Of a stretch of 64,000 bases of DNA, positions 32,687 to 41,750 are shown piece after piece. Under the pieces are notes generated by a model. The model had not been told where the DNA came from. It was given only the letters and a program-made list of their open reading frames with translations, and ran no database searches. Source of the stretch: Marinicauda algicola (GTDB lineage Bacteria > Pseudomonadota > Alphaproteobacteria > Caulobacterales > Maricaulaceae). The stretch covers positions 2,605,501-2,669,500 of the forward strand of contig NZ_CP071057.1 of assembly GCF_017161425.1 (NCBI RefSeq), in the 5' to 3' direction. A program made the translations under genes and the position numbers. Numbering within the stretch: the stretch's first letter is position 1; every line of letters starts with the position of its first letter.

Positions 32687-33088
32687 CTATAGAAGGGTCA
32701 GCGCATCGCGCCCTTCCGCCTCGAACGCGCCGGGCAGATGGACCGGCAGGCGCCAGGGCACGGCGAGGACGAGATCGAAACGCGGCTGCAGCGCGTCATA
32801 GTGCCGGTGGCGGGCTCGCCACAGCCCGGCCGCGCGCAACAGCCGGCCGCGCTGGCGCGGGCTCAGGGCGAGGCGGGCCTCCTCGGTGGTCCTGCGCGTC
32901 TTCACCTCGATGAAGGCGAGCACGCGTCCGCGCCGGGCCACCAGATCGATCTCGCCCGCCCCGGTGCGCGCGCGCCGGTCGAGGACGTGCCAGCCCTGCA
33001 GGGAGAGCCACACGGCGACGAGCGTCTCGGCGCGCCGGCCGCGCCGCGCGGAGGCCCGACGCTTCGCCGTGCCCGGTCCGCGGGTCAT
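32687..33088 (-). CDS. yraN: YraN family (UPF0102) putative endonuclease-fold protein
   Basis: 133 residues, normal for the family. Conserved features are GRRAETLVAVWLSLQGW, ARTGAGEIDLVARRGRVLAFIEVKTR (the E-x-D plus E-V-K core of a restriction-endonuclease-like fold) and the C-terminal RFDLVLAV. Biochemical function is not established. It is divergent from the LpoA-like gene, which accompanies yraN in many Proteobacteria; here the usual neighbour rsmI is absent. Confidence 0.93.
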   Translation of the reverse strand: MTRGPGTAKRRASARRGRRAETLVAVWLSLQGWHVLDRRARTGAGEIDLVARRGRVLAFIEVKTRRTTEEARLALSPRQRGRLLRAAGLWRARHRHYDALQPRFDLVLAVPWRLPVHLPGAFEAEGRDALTLL

Positions 33089-33175
33089 CGTGCCGTCCCG
33101 CGCGGTTGCGAGCCGGGTCCGGCGAGGCTAGCTTTCGGGCCAAAGGGGCCGGGGAGCGGGGATCGAAGGACCGTC

Positions 33176-34666
33176 ATGATGGAAAGAGTTTCGCGCACGC
33201 CGGCGCTGGCGCCAAGCCGGATCGCCGCCGCCCTCATCGCGCTGCTGGCCGTCGCCGCGTGCGAGACGGTGCCCGCCGGTCCCTCGCAGCCCTCCGCGCC
33301 GCCGCCCGTGGTGGGCGAGGCGCCGCCGCCGGCCACCTTGCCGGTCGACCTTGCCGACCGCGCCTTCACCCCGGCGCACATGCGCGGCGAAGGCCGCATC
33401 GCACGCGTCGCGCTGCTGCTGCCCTTCTCCTCGGACAACAGCGCCGTTCGCACGGAGGCCTCCAACATATTGCGCGCGAGCGAGCTCGCCCTGTTCGAGC
33501 GCGGCGGCGACAATCTCCTGCTCCTGCCCAAGGATACCGGCGGCACGCCGCAGGGTGCGCGCGCCGCGGCCGAGGCCGCGCTCGCCGACGGGGCCGACCT
33601 CATTCTCGGCCCGCTGCTTGCCGGCTCGGTGAGTGAGGTCGCCCAGGTGGTCGAGAATCGCGGCGTGCCCGTGATCGCGTTCTCCACCAACGCCTCGGTC
33701 GCCGGGGAGGGGGTCTATCTGCTGAGCTTCCCGCCGGGCGAGGAGGTGCGCCGCATCGTCGACTTCACAGCCGAGCGCGGCGCCACGCGCTACGCCTTCA
33801 TCGGCCCGGCGAGCGAATACGGCTACACGGTCGCCGAGGCCTATCGCGAGCAGGTCGAGGCTCATACCGCCCACCTGCCCGGGCAGGAAATGATCACGCT
33901 CGTAGAGGAGCCGGACCTGCCGGAGGATGGCGCGGCGGACGCCGAGCCGCCCGAACCGGTCGAGATCACCGTGGTGCGCGAGAACGGCCTCGTCGCGCAG
34001 GAGTTCTACTCCGGCGGCGTCCAGGCGATGAACGAGGCCGCGGCGCGCCTTGCCCGGCTCGGCGTGGAGCCGCTCGATCCCGAAGATGCCGCGCGCATGA
34101 GCGGGCGCAACTGGCAGCCGAGCGACGTGCCGCCCTTCCAGGTCGTCATCCTGCCCGAGGGCGGGGACCGGCTGAGAACACTCGCGCCCGTTCTGATCTA
34201 CCAGGACATCGACCCGCTGCTGATCAAGTTCGTCGGCACCGGGCTCTGGCGCGACGAGGCGACGGTGCGCGAGCCGGCGCTCGCGAACGGCTGGTTCGCC
34301 GGACCGGACCCGGAAGCGCGCGCCCGCTTCGAGACCGCCTACGAGGCGGTGTTCGATACCAGGCCCTCGCGCCTGGCCGGGCTCGGCTACGATGCCGGCT
34401 CGCTCGCCGCGCTGATGGCGGCCGAGGGAGAGTTCACCCGCGCCGCGATCGAGGATCCGAGCGGCTTCCTCGGCGTCGACGGCCTGTTCCGCTTCCGCGC
34501 CGACGGCACGATCGAGCGCGGGCTTGCCGTCTACGCCATCCGCAACAATGCCTTCCACGTGCTCGAGCCGGCCCCGGCCCGTTTCCCCACCGAGGATGAG
34601 CAGCGCCTGCAGGAGATGGAACGGGAGGCGGAGGCCGCGGCCCTGGAGCCGGCCGGGACGTTCTAG
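33176..34666 (+). CDS. LpoA-like penicillin-binding-protein activator, outer-membrane lipoprotein
   Basis: 496 residues from the ATG at 33176 (AAGGA five bases upstream). A signal sequence ending in LLAVAAC gives a lipobox with Cys near residue 29. A Pro/Ala-rich linker is followed by a periplasmic-binding type I (Peripla_BP_6) domain: RIARVALLLPFSSDNSA, ADLILGPLLAGSVSEVAQV, GVPVIAFSTNASVAG. This fits the C-terminal domain of LpoA, which activates a class A penicillin-binding protein; the N-terminal TPR part of E. coli LpoA is missing, as in alphaproteobacterial forms. It is divergent from yraN and convergent with hemW, with a 4-base stop overlap. Confidence 0.88.
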   Translation: MMERVSRTPALAPSRIAAALIALLAVAACETVPAGPSQPSAPPPVVGEAPPPATLPVDLADRAFTPAHMRGEGRIARVALLLPFSSDNSAVRTEASNILRASELALFERGGDNLLLLPKDTGGTPQGARAAAEAALADGADLILGPLLAGSVSEVAQVVENRGVPVIAFSTNASVAGEGVYLLSFPPGEEVRRIVDFTAERGATRYAFIGPASEYGYTVAEAYREQVEAHTAHLPGQEMITLVEEPDLPEDGAADAEPPEPVEITVVRENGLVAQEFYSGGVQAMNEAAARLARLGVEPLDPEDAARMSGRNWQPSDVPPFQVVILPEGGDRLRTLAPVLIYQDIDPLLIKFVGTGLWRDEATVREPALANGWFAGPDPEARARFETAYEAVFDTRPSRLAGLGYDAGSLAALMAAEGEFTRAAIEDPSGFLGVDGLFRFRADGTIERGLAVYAIRNNAFHVLEPAPARFPTEDEQRLQEMEREAEAAALEPAGTF

Positions 34667-35814
34667 CCGCCCGGCGCGAGCGCCACGGCGAGGCCGTCGG
34701 CATAGAGCCGGCCGGCCCGCGTCAGCCGGGCGCGCTCGCCTTCCAGCACCAGAAGCCCCTGGCGGGCGAAGCGCTGCGCCTCGGCTTCGTCAACATCGTG
34801 GCCGGTCGCCGCGCGCAGCGCCGCCCGGTCGAACCCTTCGGCGAGGCGCAGGCCCATCAGCACGCGCTCCTGCGCGTCCTCGAGCGCGCTGATCGTTTCC
34901 ATCGCCTGGGCCGTGCCTTTGGCGGCGCCTTCGACATAGCGTTCGGGCCGGTCGAGCGCGCTCGCTCCCAGGCGTCCGCCGGTGCGCGGCGCGCCGATGC
35001 GCGAATGCGCGCCCGGTCCGATGCCGATCCAGTCCGCCCCGGTCCAGTAGAGCCGGTTGTGGCGCGACTGATGCGCCCGCCCGCGCGCATGATTGGAGAT
35101 CTCGTAGGGATCCAGCCCCGCGGCCTGCGTGAGCGTCTGCGTCACCTCGAACATGGCGGCCGCCGTCTCCTCCGGCGGGGCCAGGAGCGCGCCGCGCTCG
35201 GCCCGCTTCGCGAAGGCCGTGCCCGGCTCGATGGTGAGCTGGTAGAGCGAGAGATGGTCGAGCCCGAAGCCGAGCGCGCGAGTGAGCTCGGCTTCCCAGG
35301 CTTCGACGCTCTGGCCCTCGCGGGCATAGATCAGATCGATCGACACGCGCGGGAAGAGCGCCTGCGCGGCCGCCATCGCCTCTAGCGCGCCGGCTGTGCC
35401 GTGATCGCGCCCGAGCCGGGCCAGGCTTTCATCGTCGAGCGCCTGCACCCCGAGCGAGAGCCGCTCCACCCCGGCCGCGCGGATGCCGGCGAAGCGCGCC
35501 TTCTCGGCCGGATTGGCCTCCAGCCCGATCTCGGCGCCGGGCGCGAGGCCGAACAGCCGGCCGGCGGTCTCCAGCACCGCTTCGATCTGTGCAGGCTCCA
35601 TCAGCGAGGGCGTGCCGCCGCCGAAATGCACACTGACCAGGTCGCGCGGCCCGGTGATCTCGCGCCAGCGGGCGAGATCGGCGAGCATGGCTTCGAGGAG
35701 CGGCGCGGTGTCGCGGCCCTTCGCGCGATAGACGTTGAAATCGCAATAGGGGCAGATGCGCGCGCAATAGGGCCAGTGGACATAGAGGCCGAGCGGGGCG
35801 GAGGGTGCGCTCAC
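34663..35814 (-). CDS. hemW: HemW (radical SAM haem chaperone, coproporphyrinogen III oxidase-like)
   Basis: 383 residues. The radical-SAM cluster motif is Cys17-x3-Cys21-x2-Cys24 ([11 protein letters not shown]), followed by [11 protein letters not shown] and the HemN C-terminal domain. HemW proteins bind haem and lack coproporphyrinogen oxidase activity; the CxxxCxxC motif without the extra HemN cysteine points to HemW. Its start overlaps the 3' end of rdgB by four bases, the normal rdgB-hemW arrangement, so the two are co-translated. Confidence 0.94.
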   Translation of the reverse strand: MSAPSAPLGLYVHWPYCARICPYCDFNVYRAKGRDTAPLLEAMLADLARWREITGPRDLVSVHFGGGTPSLMEPAQIEAVLETAGRLFGLAPGAEIGLEANPAEKARFAGIRAAGVERLSLGVQALDDESLARLGRDHGTAGALEAMAAAQALFPRVSIDLIYAREGQSVEAWEAELTRALGFGLDHLSLYQLTIEPGTAFAKRAERGALLAPPEETAAAMFEVTQTLTQAAGLDPYEISNHARGRAHQSRHNRLYWTGADWIGIGPGAHSRIGAPRTGGRLGASALDRPERYVEGAAKGTAQAMETISALEDAQERVLMGLRLAEGFDRAALRAATGHDVDEAEAQRFARQGLLVLEGERARLTRAGRLYADGLAVALAPGG

Positions 35815-36419
35815 GCTGCGAACACCGCGGCGACCAGCCTGGCGAACGCATCCGCGCGGTGGCTGATGGCGCGCTTCTTCTCCGGGTCCATCTCGGCGAA
35901 GGTCTGCGTGTGGCCGTCGGGCACGAAGATCGGATCGTACCCGAAGCCCTGCTCGCCGCGGGGCGGCCAGACGAGCGTGCCCTCGACCGTTCCGGTGAAC
36001 ACCGCCTCCTTGCCGTCGGGATGAACGAGGGCGAGGGCGCAGACGAATCGCGCGCGCCGGTTGGTGTTGCCTTCGGCCCGCAGGGCGTTCTCGACCTTCT
36101 CCATCGCCCTGGCGAAATCGCGCTCCTCCCCGGCCCAGCGGGCGGAGTGGATCCCCGGCGCGCCGCCGAGCGCCTCCACGGCGAGCCCGGAATCGTCGGC
36201 GAGCGCGACCGCTCCCGAGGCGGCCGCCGCGGCGCGCGCCTTCAGCAGCGCATTGCCCTCGAACGTGTCCTCGGTCTCCTCGGGTTCGGGCAGGCCGGCT
36301 TCCCCCGCCCCGGTGACGCGGATGGCGAAGGGCGCGACGAGCTCGGCTATCTCCCTGATCTTGCCCGCATTGTGGCTCGCGATCACCCAGCGGTCAGCGT
36401 CCGCGAAGACATTGCTCAT
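35811..36419 (-). CDS. rdgB: XTP/dITP pyrophosphatase (RdgB/HAM1)
   Basis: 202 residues from the ATG at 36419, with AAGGGA six bases upstream; five extra codons upstream to 36434 are possible. HAM1 motifs are present: [11 protein letters not shown] at the N-terminus, the catalytic [23 protein letters not shown] and the C-terminal GFGYDPIF with SHRADAF. It removes ITP and XTP from nucleotide pools. The open frame continues upstream to 36890 but that part is not conserved. Confidence 0.95.
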   Translation of the reverse strand: MSNVFADADRWVIASHNAGKIREIAELVAPFAIRVTGAGEAGLPEPEETEDTFEGNALLKARAAAAASGAVALADDSGLAVEALGGAPGIHSARWAGEERDFARAMEKVENALRAEGNTNRRARFVCALALVHPDGKEAVFTGTVEGTLVWPPRGEQGFGYDPIFVPDGHTQTFAEMDPEKKRAISHRADAFARLVAAVFAA

Positions 36420-36495
36420 GGCCTGTCCCTTCATTTTCGCATAGCACCTTTCCGAAATTTCATATTGTTTTTCGATAATTTTTTGTTGCGTTCCG

Positions 36496-36525
36496 ATAAG
36501 CGCGCTGCTACATATCCTCTCGAGA
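36496..36525 (+). promoter_or_regulatory. Candidate promoter for the small-peptide/DUF2975/HTH cassette
   Basis: In an AT-rich stretch between divergent rdgB and the peptide ORF, TTGCGT (-35-like) is separated by 17 bases from TACATA (-10-like). Just upstream, TTTTTCGATAA and TTCCGATAA form a degenerate direct repeat that could be an operator. Consensus match is weak. Confidence 0.3.
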
Positions 36526-36612
36526 CGGGGCGAACACCCCGCTCTGGCGCACCACCCCGGCGACAGACCGGACAGCGCCAAACGGTTGGTCGAAACACAT
36601 GAACGTGGAGAT

Positions 36613-36726
36613 ATGAAAATGGTCAGGTCCTTCAATACCAGCGCGGCGGCCATGGTCGTCAACATCGTGCTCGTCGCGGGTGTGGTTGCCGGCGTCGCCG
36701 CAGCCCTTTCCTCGATGGTCGCGTGA
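36613..36726 (+). CDS. Predicted 37-residue single-pass membrane peptide
   Basis: ATG to TGA, 37 codons. The N-terminus is basic (MKMVRSF) and is followed by one uninterrupted hydrophobic helix of Val, Ala, Leu, Ile and Gly (about residues 11-33). A GGAG element lies two bases before the ATG, closer than usual. It sits downstream of an AT-rich promoter-like region and upstream of a long hairpin and the DUF2975/HTH pair. No known family was recognised. Small peptides of this kind can be membrane regulators or type I toxin-like proteins, but function is unproven. Confidence 0.5.
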   Translation: MKMVRSFNTSAAAMVVNIVLVAGVVAGVAAALSSMVA

Positions 36727-36743
36727 GCGGTCGCGAAGCCAGT

Positions 36744-36798
36744 CCGGCGTCTTCGACTTGTCCTTTGCTCCCCTTGGGGATAGGTCAGAAGACGCCGG
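36744..36798 (+). other. Long RNA hairpin between the small peptide and the DUF2975 gene
   Basis: Arms CCGGCGTCTTC (36744-36754) and GAAGACGCCGG (36788-36798) pair perfectly over 11 bp. Inside them GACTTGTCC can pair with GGATAGGTC over nine positions including G-U, after a single bulged A, giving about 20 pairs in total. No T-run follows, so an attenuator, processing site or antisense target is more likely than a simple terminator. Confidence 0.6.
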
Positions 36799-36876
36799 CC
36801 TGATGCGGCTGCCGCGAGCGCCGCGAAAACCCTGACCGGACGGGCCGTCCGGCGCGAGGCGAATGACGGGGGGAGT

Positions 36877-37437
36877 ATGCCAGTTCTCAAGACGCTTGGT
36901 CCCGGATCGCTCGCCTCGATCCTGAAACGCCTGCTCGATATCCTGTACTATCTGCTCTGGGCCGCGCTCGGCCTGTCGAGCCTCGTAACCCTCCTGATCT
37001 TCTTCGCCGGCATCTACGGGCTCACCGGCATCGGGCCGGGCCTGCCTGGCGAACTGCGCGAACTGCTGCAGATGAGCGTGGTCGTGGCCCTGCCCTTCGC
37101 GATCGTCGGGCTGATTGCTCTGACCTTCATCGTGCACCGGCTGCGCCGCGTCTCCGAAACCCTGGTCGAGGGCGACCCCTTCGTACCGGAAAATGCCGGC
37201 CATCTGCGCGCGATCGCCTTCGCGATCCTGGTCTACCAGCTCATCTCCTATGCCGCACACGGCGTGCTCGGCCTGATGCTGACCCTGTTCGGCCGGCCGG
37301 TGGAGAGTTCGGTCAGTCTCGCCCCCGAGTTCAGCGTCAATCTCGGCGCCTGGTTCGCCGTGCTCGCCCTGTTCGTGCTCGCCGAAGTGTTCCGCGAAGG
37401 CGCCCGCCTGCGCGAAGAACAGAAGCTGACGATCTAG
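36877..37437 (+). CDS. DUF2975 membrane protein
   Basis: 186 residues with four predicted membrane helices (about 22-45, 65-87, 108-128 and 148-168). The signature [18 protein letters not shown] in the loop after helix 2 is diagnostic of DUF2975. These proteins are typically encoded directly before a small Xre/YozG-type helix-turn-helix regulator, as here (13 bases downstream). The function is unknown; an anti-regulator or membrane-tethering role is inference from the pairing. Confidence 0.88.
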   Translation: MPVLKTLGPGSLASILKRLLDILYYLLWAALGLSSLVTLLIFFAGIYGLTGIGPGLPGELRELLQMSVVVALPFAIVGLIALTFIVHRLRRVSETLVEGDPFVPENAGHLRAIAFAILVYQLISYAAHGVLGLMLTLFGRPVESSVSLAPEFSVNLGAWFAVLALFVLAEVFREGARLREEQKLTI

Positions 37438-37450
37438 GGGGCGCGAGAAC

Positions 37451-37678
37451 ATGCCGATCCGCGTCACCCTCGACCGCATGCTCCTGGAGCGCCGCATGAG
37501 CCTCACCGAGCTGTGCGACCGTGTCGGCATCACCATGGCCAACCTGTCGATCCTGAAGACCGGCAAGGCCAAGGCCGTGCGCTTTTCCACCCTCGCCGCC
37601 CTGTGCAAGGAACTCGACTGCCAGCCGGGCGATCTCCTGCACTACGAGGAGGGCGAGGAGGATGACGAGGGCGACTAG
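37451..37678 (+). CDS. Xre-family helix-turn-helix regulator (YozG/Cro-C1 type)
   Basis: 75 residues. The helix-turn-helix spans about 17-40 ([23 protein letters not shown]), followed by [23 protein letters not shown], the usual scaffold helix of this family, and a highly acidic tail. A GGGGGCG stretch precedes the ATG. It is the partner of the DUF2975 gene. The TAG stop overlaps the convergent rph stop by four bases. It probably controls its own cassette from the AT-rich region upstream; this is inferred. Confidence 0.9.
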   Translation: MPIRVTLDRMLLERRMSLTELCDRVGITMANLSILKTGKAKAVRFSTLAALCKELDCQPGDLLHYEEGEEDDEGD

Positions 37679-38391
37679 CTCCCCAGCGCCCGGGTCTGCT
37701 TCGCGCACAGCTCAGCCACGCCGTCGCGCGCGAGACTGAACAGGGCCTGGAACTGTTCCCCGCTGATCGGCCGGTCCTCGGCGGTCGCCTGCACCTCGAC
37801 CACCCCGCCATCGGCGGTGAAGACGAAATTGGCGTCGGCCTCGGCGACGCGATCCTCCTCGTATTCCAGATCGAGCCGGGCCTCGCCCTCGACGATACCC
37901 GCCGAGACGGCGGCCAGCTGGCCGAACACCGGATCGAGCTTGATGACCTCCTCCTCGACGAGCCAGCCGACGGCCTGCTTCAGCGCGAGCCAGGCTCCGG
38001 TGATGGCCGCGGTGCGCGTTCCGCCATCGGCCTGCAGCACGTCGCAATCGACGATGATCTGGCGCTCGCCCAGTGCCTTGAGATCGGTCACCGCGCGAAG
38101 CGAGCGTCCGATCAGGCGCTGGATTTCCTGCGTGCGGCCCGAAGGCTTGCCGCTGGTCACCTCGCGGCGCGTGCGCTGGTGCGTGGCGCGCGGCAGCATC
38201 GCGTATTCGGCCGTCACCCAGCCGCGGCCCTGGCCGCGCAGCCAGGGCGGGGTGGTCTCCTCCACGCTCGCCGAGCACAGCACGCGGGTATTGCCGAACA
38301 CGGCCAGGCAGGAGCCTTCCGCATAGGGGCTCGCGCCCATCTCGAATGAGACGGGGCGCAGGGCATCGAGGGCTCTCTCGTTCGGGCGCAT
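37675..38391 (-). CDS. rph: Ribonuclease PH
   Basis: 238 residues, the usual size. The phosphorolytic 3'-to-5' exoribonuclease trims tRNA 3' ends. The family N-terminus [34 protein letters not shown] and the motifs [19 protein letters not shown] (visible with one substitution) and [19 protein letters not shown] are clear. It is divergent from hrcA, a common alphaproteobacterial arrangement, and convergent with the HTH gene. Confidence 0.97.
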   Translation of the reverse strand: MRPNERALDALRPVSFEMGASPYAEGSCLAVFGNTRVLCSASVEETTPPWLRGQGRGWVTAEYAMLPRATHQRTRREVTSGKPSGRTQEIQRLIGRSLRAVTDLKALGERQIIVDCDVLQADGGTRTAAITGAWLALKQAVGWLVEEEVIKLDPVFGQLAAVSAGIVEGEARLDLEYEEDRVAEADANFVFTADGGVVEVQATAEDRPISGEQFQALFSLARDGVAELCAKQTRALGS

Positions 38392-38523
38392 GGCGGCACT
38401 CCTGTGCAGGGGGGCGGGGGCGAGGCGATCGGACTTTTCCTAACGGAAGTTTTGCGGCTTGATAAGCGTTCCGGCCTGCGGAGCAAATTGCATCCGCGAA
38501 GAACCTCACCTAACTGTCGGAGC

Positions 38524-39591
38524 ATGGACAAGGCGTCACCGATCGCATCCTCGCTGGCCGATCTCGACAAACGCTCGCGCGATATCTTCCGCGAGATCGT
38601 CGAGACCTATCTCGACACCGGCGAGCCGGTGGGCTCGCGCACGCTGTCGCGCTCGGGGCACATCGCACTCTCGCCGGCCTCGATCCGCAACACCATGGCC
38701 GATCTGGCCGCGGCCGGTCTCCTGACCGCGCCGCACGCTTCGGCAGGCCGCCTGCCGACCCATGCCGGCCTCAGGCTGTTCGTCGACGGGCTGCTGCAGG
38801 TCGGCGAGCTGTCCGAGGAGGAGCGCCGCGAGATCGACGACCGGGTCGCGAGCGCGGGCCGGCGCACCTCGGACGTGCTCTCGCAAGCCTCCTCGCTCCT
38901 GTCCGGGCTGGCCGGCGGCGCCGGGCTCGTCGCCTCGCCCAAGGCGGAGATCGCGCTGCGCCATGTGGAGTTCGTCTCGCTGTCGCCCACCGAGATCCTC
39001 GCCGTGCTGGTTTCCGAGAGCGGTGCGGTGGAGAACCGGCTGATGACCGCGCCGGCCGGGCTGCCTCCGGCCGCGCTGATCGAGGCGGGAAACTATCTCT
39101 CCGCGCGCCTGCGGGGCCGCACCCTGTCCGAGGCGCTGAAGGAGATTGCCGACGAGATCGCGCAAAAGCGCGCGCAGCTCGACGCCGCAGCGGCGAGCCT
39201 TGTCGAAAGCGGCCTCGCCGACTGGGGCGGGACCGACGACCGCACGCTCATCGTGCGCGGCCAGGCCAAGCTCCTGGAAAACGTCGAGGCTGCCGAGGAT
39301 CTCGAGCGCATCCGCATCCTGTTCGAGGACATCGAGCGCAAGGAAGACCTCCTCGCCCTGCTCGACGAGGCGCGCAACGGCCAGGGCGTGCGCCTGTTCA
39401 TCGGCAGCGAGAACTCGCTGTTCTCCCTGTCGGGCTCCTCGGTGATCGTGGCGCCCTACCGCGATCGCGACCAGAAGATCGTCGGCGCGCTCGGCGTGAT
39501 CGGCCCGACGCGGCTGAACTATGCCCGCGTCATCCCGCTGGTCGATTACACCGCCCGCGTCGTCGGCCGCATCCTCGACGGGCCGCGCTGA
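38524..39591 (+). CDS. hrcA: Heat-inducible transcription repressor HrcA
   Basis: 355 residues from the ATG at 38524 (an open frame extends 40 codons upstream but is not conserved). The N-terminal winged helix ([25 protein letters not shown], then [36 protein letters not shown]) is followed by a GAF-like regulatory domain with [22 protein letters not shown]. It normally represses groESL through CIRCE elements. No CIRCE inverted repeat was seen before hrcA, grpE or dnaK here. It lies 46 bases upstream of grpE. Confidence 0.96.
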   Translation: MDKASPIASSLADLDKRSRDIFREIVETYLDTGEPVGSRTLSRSGHIALSPASIRNTMADLAAAGLLTAPHASAGRLPTHAGLRLFVDGLLQVGELSEEERREIDDRVASAGRRTSDVLSQASSLLSGLAGGAGLVASPKAEIALRHVEFVSLSPTEILAVLVSESGAVENRLMTAPAGLPPAALIEAGNYLSARLRGRTLSEALKEIADEIAQKRAQLDAAAASLVESGLADWGGTDDRTLIVRGQAKLLENVEAAEDLERIRILFEDIERKEDLLALLDEARNGQGVRLFIGSENSLFSLSGSSVIVAPYRDRDQKIVGALGVIGPTRLNYARVIPLVDYTARVVGRILDGPR

Positions 39592-39637
39592 ACGCGCGCC
39601 CTTTCCTCTCCCCCATCATGCTGTAGAAGACCGATCC

Positions 39638-40282
39638 ATGACCGACGAGAACCGCAAGACCGAAGCCGAGACCGAGACCGACGCCGTCGACGAGGCCCGG
39701 TCCGGGGACAATCCCGATTCCGGCCGGGCCGGCGAGAAGGAGACCGGCAAGAGCGCCGATCAGCTCGAGGCCGAGCTCGACGATCTGCGCGACCGCCTTC
39801 TTCGCGCCGTGGCCGATGCGGAGAACACCCGCAAGCGCGCCCAGCGCGAGATCAAGGACACGCGCGACTACGCCATTACCGGCTTCGCGCGCGACATGCT
39901 CGACATCGCAGACAATCTCACCCGCGCCGTCAATGCCGTCCCGGCCGAGGCCCGTGAAAGCGTGCCGGACTCGGTGAAGACCCTCATCGAGGGCGTGGAG
40001 ATGACCGAGCGGCGCCTGCATTCCGCGCTCGAACGCCACGGGGTCAGGAAGATCGAGCCCGCCCCCGGCGATCCGCTCGATCCCAACCGCCACCAGGCCG
40101 CCGCCCAGGTGCCGGCCGATCAGCCCAAGGGCCGCATCGCCCACGTGATGCAGCCCGGCTACGTCATCGGCGAGCGCACGCTGCGCGCCGCCATGGTCGT
40201 GGTCAGCGCCGGCCCGGCGGAGAGCCGGGGCGAGGACAAGGGCAGCGAAGGCGATGGCGGCGGCGTGGACGTCAGCGCCTGA
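39638..40282 (+). CDS. grpE: GrpE nucleotide-exchange factor
   Basis: 214 residues from the ATG at 39638. A long acidic, disordered N-terminus precedes the coiled-coil (ADQLEAELDDLRDRLLRAVADAENTRKRAQREI) and the beta domain with the signature VADxP-like PADQPKGRIAHVMQPGYVIGERTLRAAMVVVS. It exchanges ADP for ATP on DnaK. It follows hrcA by 46 bases in the typical hrcA-grpE operon, while dnaK is 3.4 kb away. Confidence 0.95.
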   Translation: MTDENRKTEAETETDAVDEARSGDNPDSGRAGEKETGKSADQLEAELDDLRDRLLRAVADAENTRKRAQREIKDTRDYAITGFARDMLDIADNLTRAVNAVPAEARESVPDSVKTLIEGVEMTERRLHSALERHGVRKIEPAPGDPLDPNRHQAAAQVPADQPKGRIAHVMQPGYVIGERTLRAAMVVVSAGPAESRGEDKGSEGDGGGVDVSA

Positions 40283-40355
40283 GATCCTGACGAAATTTTC
40301 ATTTGATCACCCCGGGCGGAGGGTCATGCTGTCCCCTTCCGCACGGGAGGGAAAG

Positions 40356-41396
40356 ATGATCGCAGCCCGTCTCGTCCTCGTCGCCCTGTGCGCGGGGCTT
40401 GTCCTGGCATCGCGTGCCGGGGCCGGCGGGTCTCATGACGACCCGATCGGAGCCGCGGCGCTCGACGATGTGCTCGAGCCGGCCGTGCGGGCCCTCGTGG
40501 CCGAGGCGTTCTCGGTCGTCGAACGTCACGGGGAGGAGGTCTGGCCGGGCTTCGCCGCTGCGCCTCGCCAGATCGTCGTGGCCACGCCGGGCCATGACGT
40601 GCTGCTGTGCCCGGACGGGCCCGTGTCCGGATTTGCCCCCCTGGGCCCCGACCCGGTGTCCGGGTGCGAGGCGTATGTCCGCGACCTGACCTTCCCCGAG
40701 CGCATCGCGGCCAGCTTTCCCGCGGTCGAGGGACGCCCGACCGTGGTGATCGGCCTACCGGCATTCCTCCAGGCCGAGCCGTTCGACTGGACGGTCACTG
40801 TGGTGCACGAGCGTTTCCACCAGTATCAGCAGGCCTGGCCCGGATATTACGCCGCCGTCGACGCTCTCGACCTCGCCGGCGGGGACGAGGGCGGAATGTG
40901 GATGCTCAACTATCCCTTTCCCTACGACGAGCCGCAGGTGGAGGCCGCCTTCGACGCCATGGCGGGGATGCTTCTGGCGGCCCTGGACGCACCCGATGAC
41001 GGCGTCGAGGAAGCCGCTGCCGCCTACTGGGCCGCCCGCGAGGCGGCACGCCTCTCGGTGCCGGAGCGCGACTGGCGCTATTTCGAATTCCAGCTCTGGA
41101 ACGAAGGCCTGTCGCGATGGACCGAGCGCGCGATCAGCGAGGCGGCCGGCCGCCACGACCCCGACTATGCCGCCCATGCCGAGCACGAACGCCTTTCCAT
41201 GATCAATTCCCTGCAGGCGCTCCGCCAGGACGGGCTCGGCGCATGGAAACGCTCCGCGGTCTACGCGATCGGCGCCGGCGAGGGCGCATTGCTGGAGCGC
41301 ATCAGGCCGGGATGGCGCGCGGCCTATTTCGCCGAACCGATGCAGACCGGCTCCTATTTCCGCTTCGATCCGGTCGAGCCTGGCGAGGGACGCTGA
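40356..41396 (+). CDS. Secreted protein with HExxH motif, putative zinc metalloprotease of unknown family
   Basis: 346 residues from the ATG at 40356 (GGGAGG five bases upstream). It has a signal peptide (RLVLVALCAGLVLASRAGA). A zinc-binding consensus HExxH occurs at His151-Glu152-x-x-His155 (VVHERFHQYQQAW). About 95 residues later NEGLSRWTE offers Glu250 or Glu257 as the third ligand, the spacing expected for gluzincins. Two cysteines (85 and 104) could form a disulphide. No named family was recognised, so activity is a motif-based inference. It is probably periplasmic and lies alone on the plus strand after grpE. Confidence 0.65.
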   Translation: MIAARLVLVALCAGLVLASRAGAGGSHDDPIGAAALDDVLEPAVRALVAEAFSVVERHGEEVWPGFAAAPRQIVVATPGHDVLLCPDGPVSGFAPLGPDPVSGCEAYVRDLTFPERIAASFPAVEGRPTVVIGLPAFLQAEPFDWTVTVVHERFHQYQQAWPGYYAAVDALDLAGGDEGGMWMLNYPFPYDEPQVEAAFDAMAGMLLAALDAPDDGVEEAAAAYWAAREAARLSVPERDWRYFEFQLWNEGLSRWTERAISEAAGRHDPDYAAHAEHERLSMINSLQALRQDGLGAWKRSAVYAIGAGEGALLERIRPGWRAAYFAEPMQTGSYFRFDPVEPGEGR

Positions 41397-41399
41397 GGC

Positions 41400-41621
41400 T
41401 CACCGCCGCGCGATGATCCACACCGCGTGCACGATGCCGGGCACGTAGCCCAGCAGCGTCAGGAGGATGTTGATCCAGAACTGGGCGGTCAGGCCGACCT
41501 GCAGGAAGACGCCGAGCGGGGGCAGGAGGATCGCGGCGACGATGCGCACGATGTCGCGCCCGCTCACCTCTTCCTGGCCGGGCCGGCGGCGTTCGCGGGG
41601 GTCTTCCGAGCTATGGGCCAT
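41400..41621 (-). CDS. YqaE/Pmp3-family small membrane protein
   Basis: 73 residues from the ATG at 41621; the frame extends upstream, and the chosen start has no good ribosome-binding site. A charged N-terminus of about 22 residues precedes two membrane helices, with the Pmp3 signature IVRIVAAILLPPLGVFLQVGLTAQFWINILLTLLGYVPGIVHAVWII. Pmp3/YqaE proteins are stress-linked membrane proteins thought to affect membrane potential or salt tolerance. It is convergent with the preceding gene, with 3 bases between stop codons. Confidence 0.88.
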   Translation of the reverse strand: MAHSSEDPRERRRPGQEEVSGRDIVRIVAAILLPPLGVFLQVGLTAQFWINILLTLLGYVPGIVHAVWIIARR

Positions 41622-41750
41622 ATCGGGGAACGTTCCTGTGCTGCTTGCCCGGTGAACGCCTCGCGCGCGCTCCCCGTTCGATCGCCGGCGCACATGGAAA
41701 AGGCCGGAGGCGGTGCCTCCGGCCTTGCCCGTGACGGCGTTCGGAGCCGA

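Noticed and set aside
35811-36890. 359-residue version of RdgB
   Set aside because: Family length is about 200 residues, and the ATG at 36419 has a good ribosome-binding site; the extra part overlaps the peptide and hairpin region on the other strand.
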